From Alloprevotella tannerae (GTDB taxonomy: Bacteria > Bacteroidota > Bacteroidia > Bacteroidales > Bacteroidaceae): DNA of 24,436 nucleotides. Positions 1 through 7,811 of the stretch are shown here, piece after piece. The notes below the pieces were generated by a model. That model saw nothing but the letters and a program-made list of their open reading frames with translations. It was not told where the DNA came from and searched no databases. How positions within the stretch are numbered: position 1 is the stretch's first letter; each line of letters begins with the position of its first letter. The stretch lies in contig JABZGO010000005.1 in assembly GCA_015259305.1 (NCBI GenBank), positions 1 to 24,436 on the forward strand. Direction: 5' to 3'. The position numbers were made by a program, and so were the translations under genes.

Positions 1-953
1 CCCCACATGCCATTTTCCAAAGCAAATGAAAGGAATTCTGCCTCCAAATCTTTGTATTCATCGTTCATTACGAAGCAGATGTTCATACGGCTGCGGTCTT
101 CTGCAACGGCTGTTCCGCGGAAGAACTTGTTGCGGTCGATTTCTGCGTAGAGCAAATCAGCACGCTCAGAAGCGCGACGATCCATCTCTTTCACGCCACC
201 CTCTTGCTTGATCCAGCGCAGCGTCTGCATTGCACTGTAGATAGGAATTACAGGAGGCGTATTAAACATAGAACCCTTCTTCTGGTGCGTACGATAGTCG
301 AGCATTGTCGGGATCGTGCGGCTTACCTTGCCAAGCATATCATCCTTTACGATAACGAAAGTAACGCCGGCCATAGCCAAGTTCTTCTGTGCGCCACCGT
401 AAATCATCATATATTTGCTTACATCAACCGGACGAGAGAGGATGTCAGAAGACATGTCGGCGATTACAGGAATCGGAGAATCGATGTCCGTGAAAATTTC
501 CGTACCATAAATGGTGTTGTTCGTCGTGATGTGGAGGTAATCAGCGTCAGTCGGGATTGTGTAGCCCTTGGGTACATAAGTAAAGTTCTTATCAGCAGAA
601 GAAGCTACTTCTACAACCTCGCCGAAGAGCTTAGCTTCCTTTTGTGCTTTCGTAGCCCAAACGCCTGTGTTAACATAAGCCGCTTTCTTCTCCAAGAAGT
701 TGTAAGGAACCATGCAGAATTCGAGGCTTGCACCGCCACCAAGGAAGATTACGCTATAACCTTCGGGAACGCCGAGCAATTCTTTCATCAAAGCTTGAGC
801 TTCATCCATCACAGCTTGGAATTCCTTGCTACGGTGGCTCATCTCCATCAAAGAAAGACCGATGCCATTAAAGTCAATGCACGCCTCAGCTGTAGCTTTC
901 ATTGCTTGTTGCGGGAGAATTGAGGGACCCGCACCGAAATTGTACTTCTTCAT
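1..953 (-). CDS. serC: Phosphoserine aminotransferase, C-terminus cut by window edge
   Basis: This PLP enzyme converts 3-phosphohydroxypyruvate and glutamate to phosphoserine in cytosolic serine synthesis, and can serve the analogous pyridoxal phosphate step. The frame reads from an ATG at 951-953 as [14 protein letters not shown], the usual SerC N-terminus, and stays open to base 1. About 317 residues are present of the roughly 360 normal for the family, so about 40 C-terminal residues lie outside. The G-A-Q-K-N motif near residues 187-191 carries the Schiff-base lysine (K190). Other SerC signatures are [14 protein letters not shown] (32-45) and [10 protein letters not shown] (143-152). A good promoter lies directly upstream (987-1018), so the leader would be short. 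In many Bacteroidales serA follows; that would be beyond the left edge and cannot be seen here. Identity is secure. Confidence 0.97.
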   Translation of the reverse strand, partial: MKKYNFGAGPSILPQQAMKATAEACIDFNGIGLSLMEMSHRSKEFQAVMDEAQALMKELLGVPEGYSVIFLGGGASLEFCMVPYNFLEKKAAYVNTGVWATKAQKEAKLFGEVVEVASSADKNFTYVPKGYTIPTDADYLHITTNNTIYGTEIFTDIDSPIPVIADMSSDILSRPVDVSKYMMIYGGAQKNLAMAGVTFVIVKDDMLGKVSRTIPTMLDYRTHQKKGSMFNTPPVIPIYSAMQTLRWIKQEGGVKEMDRRASERADLLYAEIDRNKFFRGTAVAEDRSRMNICFVMNDEYKDLEAEFLSFALENGMW

Positions 954-986
954 ATCTTTAGAGTAATTAGTGTGTGTTTTCTGCAG

Positions 987-1018
987 CGAATATAGGGAGT
1001 TTTCTACGCGTAGCCAAA
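987..1018 (-). promoter_or_regulatory. Promoter for serC (Bacteroides type)
   Basis: On the minus strand TTTG (1018-1015) is followed after 20 bases by TATATTCG (994-987). This matches the -33 TTTG / -7 TAnnTTTG pattern of Bacteroidota primary sigma factors with one mismatch. The start codon is about 34 bases downstream. Confidence 0.55.
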
Positions 1019-1310
1019 TTTCAAAGGGAATATTTCAAGTTTATCCGACAAAAAGCGAAAACTCACATTTAGTTTAGGCTAAAATGAGAAAAAAACGACA
1101 AAATTCGGCTGCAGTTTCCCCCTGTCCGGTTAACTAATGAAAAGATTCAGTGGGGCAGTCTTTATTCTTTTGTTTGTGTCTTTTTATGGCTTTTCGTATG
1201 AGTCGTAAGGCTGGTTTTTTATGGTCGGAAGCAGAAAATTAGTTGTCTTCTCATCCATAAAATCTATACTGTGGATGCGATGCTGTGTGTTGGCGGCAAG
1301 AACGGGTTTT

Positions 1311-1390
1311 GTTTGGTCGCACCAAACGATAGTTTGCTCCCATCAAACCATAGTTTGCTGCCGCCAAACGATAGTTTCTCCCCGGCAAAC
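1311..1390. repeat. Array of four 21-bp palindromic units (array 1)
   Basis: The unit is GTTTG-N7-CAAAC followed by a four-base linker of the type [GC]ATA. GTTTG starts at 1311, 1332, 1353 and 1374 (the last is GTTTC), and CAAAC at 1323, 1344, 1365 and 1386, so the period is exactly 21. The N7 spacers differ (GTCGCAC, CTCCCAT, CTGCCGC, TCCCCGG) while the palindromic arms are kept. Each unit can fold as a 5-6 bp hairpin, or the arms can pair across the linker instead. A second array of the same length and design is at 11605-11684. Function unknown. Confidence 0.85.
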
Positions 1391-1657
1391 AATCGACGGA
1401 TAGGCAAGAATAAGTGGGGAATATGGATTGGAACTGCTGAAAATAAGGCAATTGAGTCCTCTTTTCGCCGCGCTTGTAGGGTGGTCGGAAGATTTGCACT
1501 TTTGTGATTAACATTCCGCCTATTGCGGCCTAAGTGTCGGCGAGAGATAAGCGGGTCAATTTTCTTCTTGGTAAATGAGAGTCGTAAGAGTTGGAGTGGG
1601 CGATGATCGTAATGCCGGCCTAATGAAGTGATGGATTGATCTCAGCAGCCCCATATA

Positions 1658-1714
1658 GGCTTTTCGCCCCTACCGTTCCGGCGCATCGCGCGGCAACAGC
1701 AGAGGCGAAAAGTC
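1658..1714 (-). terminator. Large hairpin downstream of the ampG-like gene
   Basis: GGCTTTTCGCC (1658-1668) pairs with GGCGAAAAGTC (1704-1714), with one G-T wobble at each strand's scale, and the G/C-rich interior (about 1674-1697) can form a further imperfect stem. It starts 18 bases beyond the stop of the ampG-like gene, so it probably ends or protects the operon mRNA. No clear run of T follows on the minus strand, so factor-independent termination is not assured. Confidence 0.5.
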
Positions 1715-1731
1715 TGTAGTCGGCAGGGCGC

Positions 1732-3015
1732 TTATTTCCCTTTGCCGTAATGCTCGTCTACTTTGATTAAACCGGCTGCTATAAAAGTCAGTGGCGTCAG
1801 GCAGAGGACGATAATAAAGAAATTAAGATAACCGACGGCCTGTTGTAGCGCTCCGGCAAACAGACCGGGCAACATCATACTTAAAGCCATAAAGCCGGTG
1901 CAAAAAGCATAGTGAGCCGTGGAGTTCTTGCCTTGCGAAAAATACATCATATAGAGCATATAGGCTGTGAAACCAAAGCCGTAGCCAAACTGTTCTAAGA
2001 AGACACTGATGTTAATCAAGGCCAAACTCTCGGTTTGGTAGTAGGCTAGGAATATGTAGACAACGTGGGGGAGCGTAATGCTCAGCACCATTGGCAGCAA
2101 CATCTTCTTTAAGCCTTTGGAAGCCACTAATACGCCGCCCAAAATGCCACCCAGCAGAAGTCCGATGACGCCTACCGTGCCCTGCACAAAGCCTACTTCG
2201 GCCGTCGTCATACCTAAGCCGCCTTTACTCACGGGGTCGAGCATGAAAAGTGGGCAGATCTTGATGAGCAATGCCTCGGGGAAACGGTATAGCAGCATAA
2301 AGATGGCGGCCACAAGAAACTGGGGCTTCAGGAAGAAAGACATGAACGTAACGGCAAACTCCTTCAACTCCAGATGGCGGGAACTGTCTTGCCGTGGGCG
2401 CGGCAGCATAAAGGCATGATAGCAGAAAAGCAGCAGAAAGGTGGCTGTGCAGACGAAGAACGTGGCCATCCAGGCTGAAAATGGGTTGCGATAAAATACT
2501 TCCATTGTCCCGGCAAACATTACGAGCAAGCCTTGCCCTGCGATGGTGGCCACGCGGTAGAAGGTGCTACGCACGCCGACAAACATACTCTGCTCGTGTT
2601 CCTCTAAAGCCAGCATATAAAAGCCGTCGGCCGCGATGTCGTGCGTGGCCGAACTGAAAGCCATCAGCCAGAAAAAGACGAGCGTCCACTGTACGAAGTG
2701 GGGCACTTTGATCGTAAAAGCCACACCGGCCATAGATGCGCCCAGGATGAGTTGCATCACGACAATCCACCAGCGTTTCGACTTCAACAAATCCACAACC
2801 GGACTCCAGAAGGGCTTAATGACCCACGGGAGATACAGCCAAGAGGTGTAGAGCGTGATTTCTTCGTTGTCTAGTCCGAGGCGTTTATACATAATCGCCG
2901 CAATTGTCATTACGATGACGTAAGGGATGCCTTCTGCGAAATATAAAGTGGGCACCCAGCTCCATGGTGATTGTCGGCGCCGCGCTTTTGCTTCGGTTTC
3001 TGCTATATTTTCCAT
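1732..3015 (-). CDS. AmpG-like MFS permease, probable muropeptide importer
   Basis: A 427-residue, very hydrophobic protein with about 12 predicted membrane segments, an inner-membrane member of the major facilitator superfamily. It resembles the AmpG branch: an early FAEGIPYVIV segment, and SATHDIAADGFYML (about residues 142-155), which aligns with the conserved Q-D-I-A-x-D-A motif of AmpG. AmpG proteins import anhydromuropeptides from the periplasm for peptidoglycan recycling. The ATG at 3013-3015 overlaps the TGA of the upstream gene by one base (TGATG), so translation is probably coupled. The in-frame TTG one codon earlier is less likely. The neighbour carries a SpoIID/LytB peptidoglycan-binding or cleaving domain, which supports a cell-wall sugar role. 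The substrate is inferred from family and context; another sugar or peptide is possible. Confidence 0.82.
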   Translation of the reverse strand: MENIAETEAKARRRQSPWSWVPTLYFAEGIPYVIVMTIAAIMYKRLGLDNEEITLYTSWLYLPWVIKPFWSPVVDLLKSKRWWIVVMQLILGASMAGVAFTIKVPHFVQWTLVFFWLMAFSSATHDIAADGFYMLALEEHEQSMFVGVRSTFYRVATIAGQGLLVMFAGTMEVFYRNPFSAWMATFFVCTATFLLLFCYHAFMLPRPRQDSSRHLELKEFAVTFMSFFLKPQFLVAAIFMLLYRFPEALLIKICPLFMLDPVSKGGLGMTTAEVGFVQGTVGVIGLLLGGILGGVLVASKGLKKMLLPMVLSITLPHVVYIFLAYYQTESLALINISVFLEQFGYGFGFTAYMLYMMYFSQGKNSTAHYAFCTGFMALSMMLPGLFAGALQQAVGYLNFFIIVLCLTPLTFIAAGLIKVDEHYGKGK

Positions 3016-6000
3016 CAATAGATCTTCTTAATGTTTGCTCCTTTATAATAATGAGTGAGTATGGTGTCGTAGGAATAGCCCTTGTCGCTCATCACGGCAG
3101 CGCCTATTTGGCACATACCAACGCCGTGTCCCCAGCCGGCGCCACGTAATGTGAAGGTTTGGGGCACTTCTTCGCCGGAAGTGGAGACCGTGAAAGCAGA
3201 GCTATAAAGATGTGTGGACGAGAGCAAACGGCGTATTTCCAATTCCTTGCCTATCGTCATCTCTTTCTCCGTCCCGACGATGCGCAAACGCTTGATGCGT
3301 CCGCTCTCTCCGCGCTCTACGGGGATAAGAGCTTTGATGGCACCGAAATCAATTCCTGACTTTTGCTTGATTAAATCAGCCAGTTCGGCCTGCCGGTAAG
3401 ATGTCGTCCATCGATAGAAGTCGGGCGTTTCCTGATCATAGTCATTTAATACTTGCTTAATCAGTCGCGGATCCTTCGTATTGCAAAAGGCATCGGGCGA
3501 TGCTGCGATCCACGCTTCGGCTTGCGCCTCCTCCGTTAAGTCGGGCAGCGTCTCATCTTTGCTGTCTCTGATGGGCGCTAAATAAGGATAATCTTCGTCG
3601 CCCCAGCACGTGGAAAACTTTTCGGAAGCTCCGCCGCAGCATTTGGAAAAGCGGGCGTCGCATAAGACATCTTCATACGTGAGTACACAGCCACGCGTCG
3701 TTTCTACAGCTTCTACGACTGCCGCCGAATTTTGGCGTGTAATGCCTTGGTAGCGTTGGCAATGATCATCGGCGCAAACGTCGAACAAGGTGTGATCTGT
3801 GCGGTCATACCAACGCAGATATTCGCTTTCTTTGCGCGTAAAGGTGAAGAAGCCGCCGGCATTTTCCGAGCTGCTCCGACGCGCTTGCATCTGATAGAAT
3901 AGCCAACTGCGTGAAACGACGGCGTGAGCCTTTAGGAGTTCCATAGAAGAGGTGGAGCGCATCTCAGAACTAATGACGCTTTTTAAATATTCTTCGGCAT
4001 CGACTTCATTGATCACGACGATCTTTCCTTCATCTACGAGCAAATGCAGGGTTCCGTGGAAGGTTTGCGCCTCTTTGCGCTCCCAATGGAAGTCTACTCC
4101 GATCGTTACATCTTCTAATGTGAAAGAGGCATCTTGCTGTGTGGGCTTAAAACGCAGCTCACTATAAATATTGTCCTGCCATAAAATGCCGCCATCGCGA
4201 TAAACTACGTGCTGAACGCCTTCTACGGCATTTCCCTTGGCCGTATACGGCATATTCAGCGTGAAAGTCACTTGTTCGCTCGTCAGAATCCCGACTGCGA
4301 CGTTCGGACATTCATTATAATGCATAATATTTTTGCCCGGCTTTCCTGTGCGCGCTGCGGCCGCGGGCTTATCCGTGAGGCGCTTGGCTATGGCTGCCAC
4401 TTCTTTGTCGGAGAGTGTCACTTCGCGTAAAATGGCTGTGGCCTCCTTCGCTGTCAAAGCCTCAAAATCTTCCGCACGCGGCGTAATAATCAGTCCACCC
4501 ATATCAATGGCGCCGGGAGATATGATTCGCTGCGCTGCGCCCTGGGCAAAGTAAACATCAGGGCGGTGCTTCTTGCGCGGAAAAAGAACGGCCACGGTAT
4601 GTGCCGGTTTGGAGGTGGTAGCAACTTGTTGCCAAACCAGTAAGTTTAAGTCCGGCTCACTCTGTCCCTTATCTTTAGGCAGCAAAGCTAAAAGGCGCTG
4701 CAGCAAGTGGCAACCCTTGGCGGCACTTTCGTCTATCAGTACAAATGCGGGACAAGCATAATCGCGCAGAAGAAAAATACCTGCTTCAGCTGAATAGCCG
4801 GCTTCGGTCAGATTATATTCTTCGGCGGACGACAAAGGATAGACTTTCTTTAAGCGTCCAGCGTATTTGGTCCAATCTTTTTCAATGGGTACATAACCGC
4901 GCAAAGCTGCTTGTAAATGAGCGTGGTACGGGGCTGATGCTCCACTGCGTGGACCATTATATAATAGAAAGAAAGAAGGCCAACGCTCAGCCAAATTAAA
5001 GAGAGCCGGCAATAAAGCTGTTAGATCCTGCGGCCGATGATGGCGCGTAGGTAGCGTGAGGTGCTGCGGAACGATAGGGAAGGGATTGATAAGTAGTTCG
5101 AGCGTTCGGTCAGTTGGTAACACCATTTGCGCTTTCGGCCTATTCTGTCCACACAAGAAGCAGGGGCGCTCAGCTAAAGCAGCTTTCGTAAGTTGTGCGC
5201 CGGTCGAAACCATTCTGCGCGGGTTATATTGTGCGGCAAGTGCTCCACTTTCTGTGGTAAGCTCGCGCGTTTTTACTTCTGCTTCAAGCGCACTAAAACG
5301 CTGCGCCACTTCGGGCCAACGCGCTAATTGTTCTTGAAAAAAAGCTTGGAGTTCTTCTTCGCTCACTTTGTGACTCCACGCGGCATTACGCCTGCATCTG
5401 GCTGTCAATTCTATAGTGCGCAACATATCCTTATACGCATTGTTGCGATTAACCTTATCGATGCTCAGCGCTGCATCAGAGTTGCCCTCCCAGCGTCGAC
5501 ATAAATAGAGTTCGTCGTAAATGCGGCCGATACGATAGCGGCGCGAAATGGTCAGTCCGAGCGCATAATCTTCTCCGTAAGAAGTGTTGGGGAAACCAAT
5601 TTGCCGCAAGATGTCCGTGCGGAAAGCACGCGGCGCACCAAGGCCGTTGATGCGTAAGGCATTGTTGCGTCCGTTGTCGTCTGTCCACTCTTTATGGTCG
5701 ATCAAGCCCGGAGGTAGCGTTTGCAATTGGAAGTTTACCATACGATAAGCGCCGATGACCATCGCAACTTCTTGCGTTTGGAAGGCATCTACAATGCGCT
5801 GCAAAACATCCGGCCCGCTATAAAGGTCGTCGGAGTCTAACTGTACGGCATAGCAGCCGCAGTGTACGTCGCGGATAGCCCAATCCCAGCAACCGCCGAT
5901 TCCTAAATCCTTGCGGGAGGGAACGAGGTGGACGACGCGAGGATCTTTTGAGAAAGCTGCAATGGCGTCCGTTGTACCGTCATCAGAGTGATTGTCGACG

Positions 6001-6824
6001 ACAATAATATTGTAATCGAAGTTTGTCTGTTGTGACAAGACGCTTCCTATGGCATCTGCAATTGTTTTCACGCGGTTGCGCACCGGAATAATGACAGAGG
6101 CTGTTACAGGATAGTCAGCGACGTCAATAGCAGGTAATGCTTCATATTCATCAGGCGCCAAATAGCCGCCGATAGCTTTTAAGTGGGCCGTACAAGCGGC
6201 TTCGCATTCAAGTTGAACAGCTCTATTGTGCGGCGCAACGTAGTCAAATTGCTTCTCCCCACTCTTACGCGTGTCTGTTTCGCAAGATGTGTAGAGCATC
6301 TCGCGTAAATGATACAAGTCTCCGTGTCTGCTTAAGAATAGACGTAGAGCGTAGAGGCCGGCATATTTATAATTGTGTTCTTCTTTTGCAAATTTCTGCA
6401 AGAGATCTGTGCGAATGAGGAGTAGTTCGCCAAAGTCAAAGTCATCGCGCAGGCTTCCCGCTTGGTAGTCAAGTACGGGGTGAGCTGCTGTGCCATCGTA
6501 GCGATCAGCATAAACCATTGCAGCTTTAGTGGCCTCTGCTGCTTGTAATAGGCGATCAATGCAACGATAGGACAATATTAGCGCTTTGGGAGATAAATAT
6601 AATAAAGTATAGGTGCTTGTTGTTAATTTGGCAATGCGCTGCAAGAGGTTGGTGCTACCTACTTCGTCCGTCTTTAAATATTCTACGTTTTGTGTGGTAG
6701 ATGTTGTCTGCTCTTGCGGAGTCAGACGGATTAAGCGATTCACACGGGGGTGTTTTGTACAGAGATCTATTCCTGCCGCACTAAGGGCTGCGTCTACGAT
6801 AAAGAAATCCGGATTTGACGTCAT
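3015..6824 (-). CDS. Fusion protein: family 2 glycosyltransferase, DUF4922 (HIT-like) and SpoIID/LytB
   Basis: A 1269-residue protein with three recognisable modules. Residues about 1-230 look like a divergent GT-A-type region. Residues 240-460 are a family 2 glycosyltransferase with VIIPVRN (244-250), [10 protein letters not shown] (275-284) and the metal-binding DSD (330-332). Residues about 540-815 are DUF4922, with a CFLCG pair (C555, C558) and H-A-H-L-Q (634-638). The latter is the histidine motif of the HIT/GalT/Ap4A-phosphorylase superfamily, so nucleotidyl or phosphoryl transfer is likely. Residues about 835-1269 are SpoIID/LytB, a family of peptidoglycan lytic transglycosylases. Its visible signatures are SSEM with E954 as likely catalytic acid, AHAVVSRSW (966-974), CADDHCQRY (1017-1025) and [13 protein letters not shown] (1230-1242). 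I see no signal peptide or membrane segment, so all modules seem cytoplasmic, unlike usual SpoIID proteins. It is the first gene of the operon with the AmpG-like permease. The joint function is unknown; muropeptide salvage is an inference. Confidence 0.88.
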   Translation of the reverse strand: MTSNPDFFIVDAALSAAGIDLCTKHPRVNRLIRLTPQEQTTSTTQNVEYLKTDEVGSTNLLQRIAKLTTSTYTLLYLSPKALILSYRCIDRLLQAAEATKAAMVYADRYDGTAAHPVLDYQAGSLRDDFDFGELLLIRTDLLQKFAKEEHNYKYAGLYALRLFLSRHGDLYHLREMLYTSCETDTRKSGEKQFDYVAPHNRAVQLECEAACTAHLKAIGGYLAPDEYEALPAIDVADYPVTASVIIPVRNRVKTIADAIGSVLSQQTNFDYNIIVVDNHSDDGTTDAIAAFSKDPRVVHLVPSRKDLGIGGCWDWAIRDVHCGCYAVQLDSDDLYSGPDVLQRIVDAFQTQEVAMVIGAYRMVNFQLQTLPPGLIDHKEWTDDNGRNNALRINGLGAPRAFRTDILRQIGFPNTSYGEDYALGLTISRRYRIGRIYDELYLCRRWEGNSDAALSIDKVNRNNAYKDMLRTIELTARCRRNAAWSHKVSEEELQAFFQEQLARWPEVAQRFSALEAEVKTRELTTESGALAAQYNPRRMVSTGAQLTKAALAERPCFLCGQNRPKAQMVLPTDRTLELLINPFPIVPQHLTLPTRHHRPQDLTALLPALFNLAERWPSFFLLYNGPRSGASAPYHAHLQAALRGYVPIEKDWTKYAGRLKKVYPLSSAEEYNLTEAGYSAEAGIFLLRDYACPAFVLIDESAAKGCHLLQRLLALLPKDKGQSEPDLNLLVWQQVATTSKPAHTVAVLFPRKKHRPDVYFAQGAAQRIISPGAIDMGGLIITPRAEDFEALTAKEATAILREVTLSDKEVAAIAKRLTDKPAAAARTGKPGKNIMHYNECPNVAVGILTSEQVTFTLNMPYTAKGNAVEGVQHVVYRDGGILWQDNIYSELRFKPTQQDASFTLEDVTIGVDFHWERKEAQTFHGTLHLLVDEGKIVVINEVDAEEYLKSVISSEMRSTSSMELLKAHAVVSRSWLFYQMQARRSSSENAGGFFTFTRKESEYLRWYDRTDHTLFDVCADDHCQRYQGITRQNSAAVVEAVETTRGCVLTYEDVLCDARFSKCCGGASEKFSTCWGDEDYPYLAPIRDSKDETLPDLTEEAQAEAWIAASPDAFCNTKDPRLIKQVLNDYDQETPDFYRWTTSYRQAELADLIKQKSGIDFGAIKALIPVERGESGRIKRLRIVGTEKEMTIGKELEIRRLLSSTHLYSSAFTVSTSGEEVPQTFTLRGAGWGHGVGMCQIGAAVMSDKGYSYDTILTHYYKGANIKKIY

Positions 6825-6843
6825 TTCATTTCATTTTGTTGGG

Positions 6844-6874
6844 CGAAGTTACGTAAAGTCGTGAAGAAAACAAA
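6844..6874 (-). promoter_or_regulatory. Promoter for the glycosyltransferase-DUF4922-SpoIID / ampG operon
   Basis: On the minus strand TTTG (6874-6871), a 19-base spacer and TAACTTCG (6851-6844). The start codon at 6824 is only about 20 bases downstream, so the leader is very short. Confidence 0.55.
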
Positions 6875-7344
6875 AGGTTTGTCTTTCATTCTTCGTCCTC
6901 GCAATTTTTGTATTACAAATTTGTTCTTTAAGCTTCTGGTTTTCCGTTGAAGTGGGCGAGATGGTCGATTTAAACATGTAACCTTATCGTCTGTGTTTTT
7001 TTCTTACTGGATACAGCATTTCAACTATGATTGCACAACTATATGTCCTTTTAATGAAATAGCTCAGATTTTAATGCGAGAAATTCGCTATTTAATCTTT
7101 TGTTTCGATAAGGGGGTATTCAGTATTGGGTATTGGTATCTCTAGAATGCAAAATCGTTATATGCATAAAAGAAAAGAGAAAATATTTGATGAGTTCGTT
7201 TTATCTTCTCTCTTAAAAGATGGTTGTATTAGAAATAGTGAAATGTTTGATAAATAGTATTTTAGTTGTGTTTGATAGGCTAGCTTAATTTTGATAGAAA
7301 GTTGTTTTGTTGAAAATGTTGCGGAAAAAATATTTATAACTGTG

Positions 7345-7376
7345 TTTGTCTTTTTGTGGAGTTTTGTGTTATTTTG
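7345..7376 (+). promoter_or_regulatory. Candidate promoter for the 59-codon gene
   Basis: TTTG (7345-7348), 21 bases, then TATTTTG (7370-7376), which is TAnnTTTG with one T missing. Transcription would start near 7384 and give a leader of about 150 bases. Many chance T-runs occur here, so this is tentative. Confidence 0.3.
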
Positions 7377-7536
7377 CACTCTGTATAAGCCAGTGGGGAT
7401 TTTTTTATTATGATGTGGATCTACTCTGAAGGGAGTTAAGAGATAAGAGAGTTTTGGAATTAATAGTCTATTCTTACTCAATTTCTAAGATTGGTTATAG
7501 CTAAAAAGTAAAGATTTAACATTAAAGACGAAGGTT

Positions 7537-7716
7537 ATGAAGAAAACCAGAAGAAATATAGGGCGAGCATATGTTTGTCCAGAACTTGAAGTAATCGTTT
7601 TTTACAGTGCATTATTGGCCTCAAGTCCAGAAGTACAACCAGGTGGTGGAGGGGGTGGATCTGTTGTGATCATTCCTCCAGTTCCAGATGATGAGGATAC
7701 TGATCTAGAAGGTTGA
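7537..7716 (+). CDS. Small glycine- and acid-rich peptide, 59 residues, function unknown
   Basis: The frame opens with ATG at 7537, three bases after an AAGG, and ends with TGA at 7714-7716. The peptide has a basic start (MKKTRRNIGRAYVCP), a short P-E-L-E-V-I-V segment (15-21), an L-L-A-S-S motif (26-30), a run of six glycines (36-41), a hydrophobic patch VVIIPPVP (43-50) and an acidic tail (DDEDTDLEG). Bacteroidales genomes carry many unannotated 40-70-residue genes of the pattern basic start, Y-x-x-P-x-x-E-V, then L-L-A-x-S and a variable Gly/Asp-rich tail; from memory this one fits. It has no classical signal peptide. Leader-plus-core architecture would suit a secreted or processed peptide, but that is inference. 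It stands alone between an AT-rich region and a hairpin, convergent with clpX. The codons look natural and there is no internal stop, so I consider it a real gene. Confidence 0.65.
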   Translation: MKKTRRNIGRAYVCPELEVIVFYSALLASSPEVQPGGGGGGSVVIIPPVPDDEDTDLEG

Positions 7717-7748
7717 GTTCAATTTGTACGAATCGTTTGTATAAAGCA

Positions 7749-7794
7749 TTATATAATCCCCTCACTGCATTCTTCTCAGTGAGGGGGTATATAA
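7749..7794. terminator. Convergent hairpin between the 59-codon gene and clpX
   Basis: CCCCTCACTG (7758-7767) pairs perfectly with CAGTGAGGGG (7777-7786) around a nine-base loop. TTATATA (7749-7755) and TATATAA (7788-7794) extend it past a small internal loop. It lies 32 bases after the small gene and 18 bases after the clpX stop, so it may serve both directions. The AT arms give U-rich flanks rather than a clean T-run. Confidence 0.65.
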
Positions 7795-7811
7795 TATGGT
7801 ATGCCAAAGGC

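Larger units (their letters stand above)
954..1731. other. Intergenic region between serC and the ampG-like gene
   Basis: No convincing gene. It holds the serC promoter near its left end, the 21-bp palindrome array at 1311-1390 and the hairpin at 1658-1714. Short open frames across the array (1221-1403 plus, 1251-1514 minus, 1271-1507 plus) are best explained by the 21-bp periodicity. A 21-base repeat keeps one reading phase and avoids stops, giving repeated heptapeptides of the type VCSHQTI. Confidence 0.6.
6825..7536. other. AT-rich intergenic region upstream of the 59-codon gene
   Basis: This stretch is clearly richer in A and T than its surroundings. It contains the operon promoter at 6844-6874, a candidate promoter at 7345-7376 and a possible 36-codon frame at 7147-7257 (starts MQNRYMHKRKEKIF). 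A 107-codon frame on the minus strand (7158-7481) has low-complexity, Lys/Asn/Ile-rich content and no recognisable domain, and I regard it as chance. Confidence 0.5.

Noticed and set aside
204..923. 239-codon plus-strand frame opposite serC
   Set aside because: Antisense shadow of a well-recognised conserved gene; no domain.
1311..1390. CRISPR array
   Set aside because: Repeat arms of 5 bp with 7-base spacers are far too short, and there are no cas genes nearby.
1221..1514. Overlapping 60-87-codon frames on both strands with heptapeptide repeats such as VCSHQTI
   Set aside because: They follow from the 21-bp DNA period, are open in several frames and both strands at once, and have no promoter or homology I recognise.
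7158..7481. 107-codon minus-strand frame
   Set aside because: Low-complexity Lys/Asn/Ile/Ser composition expected from AT-rich DNA, overlaps the candidate promoter and small frames on the other strand, no domain.
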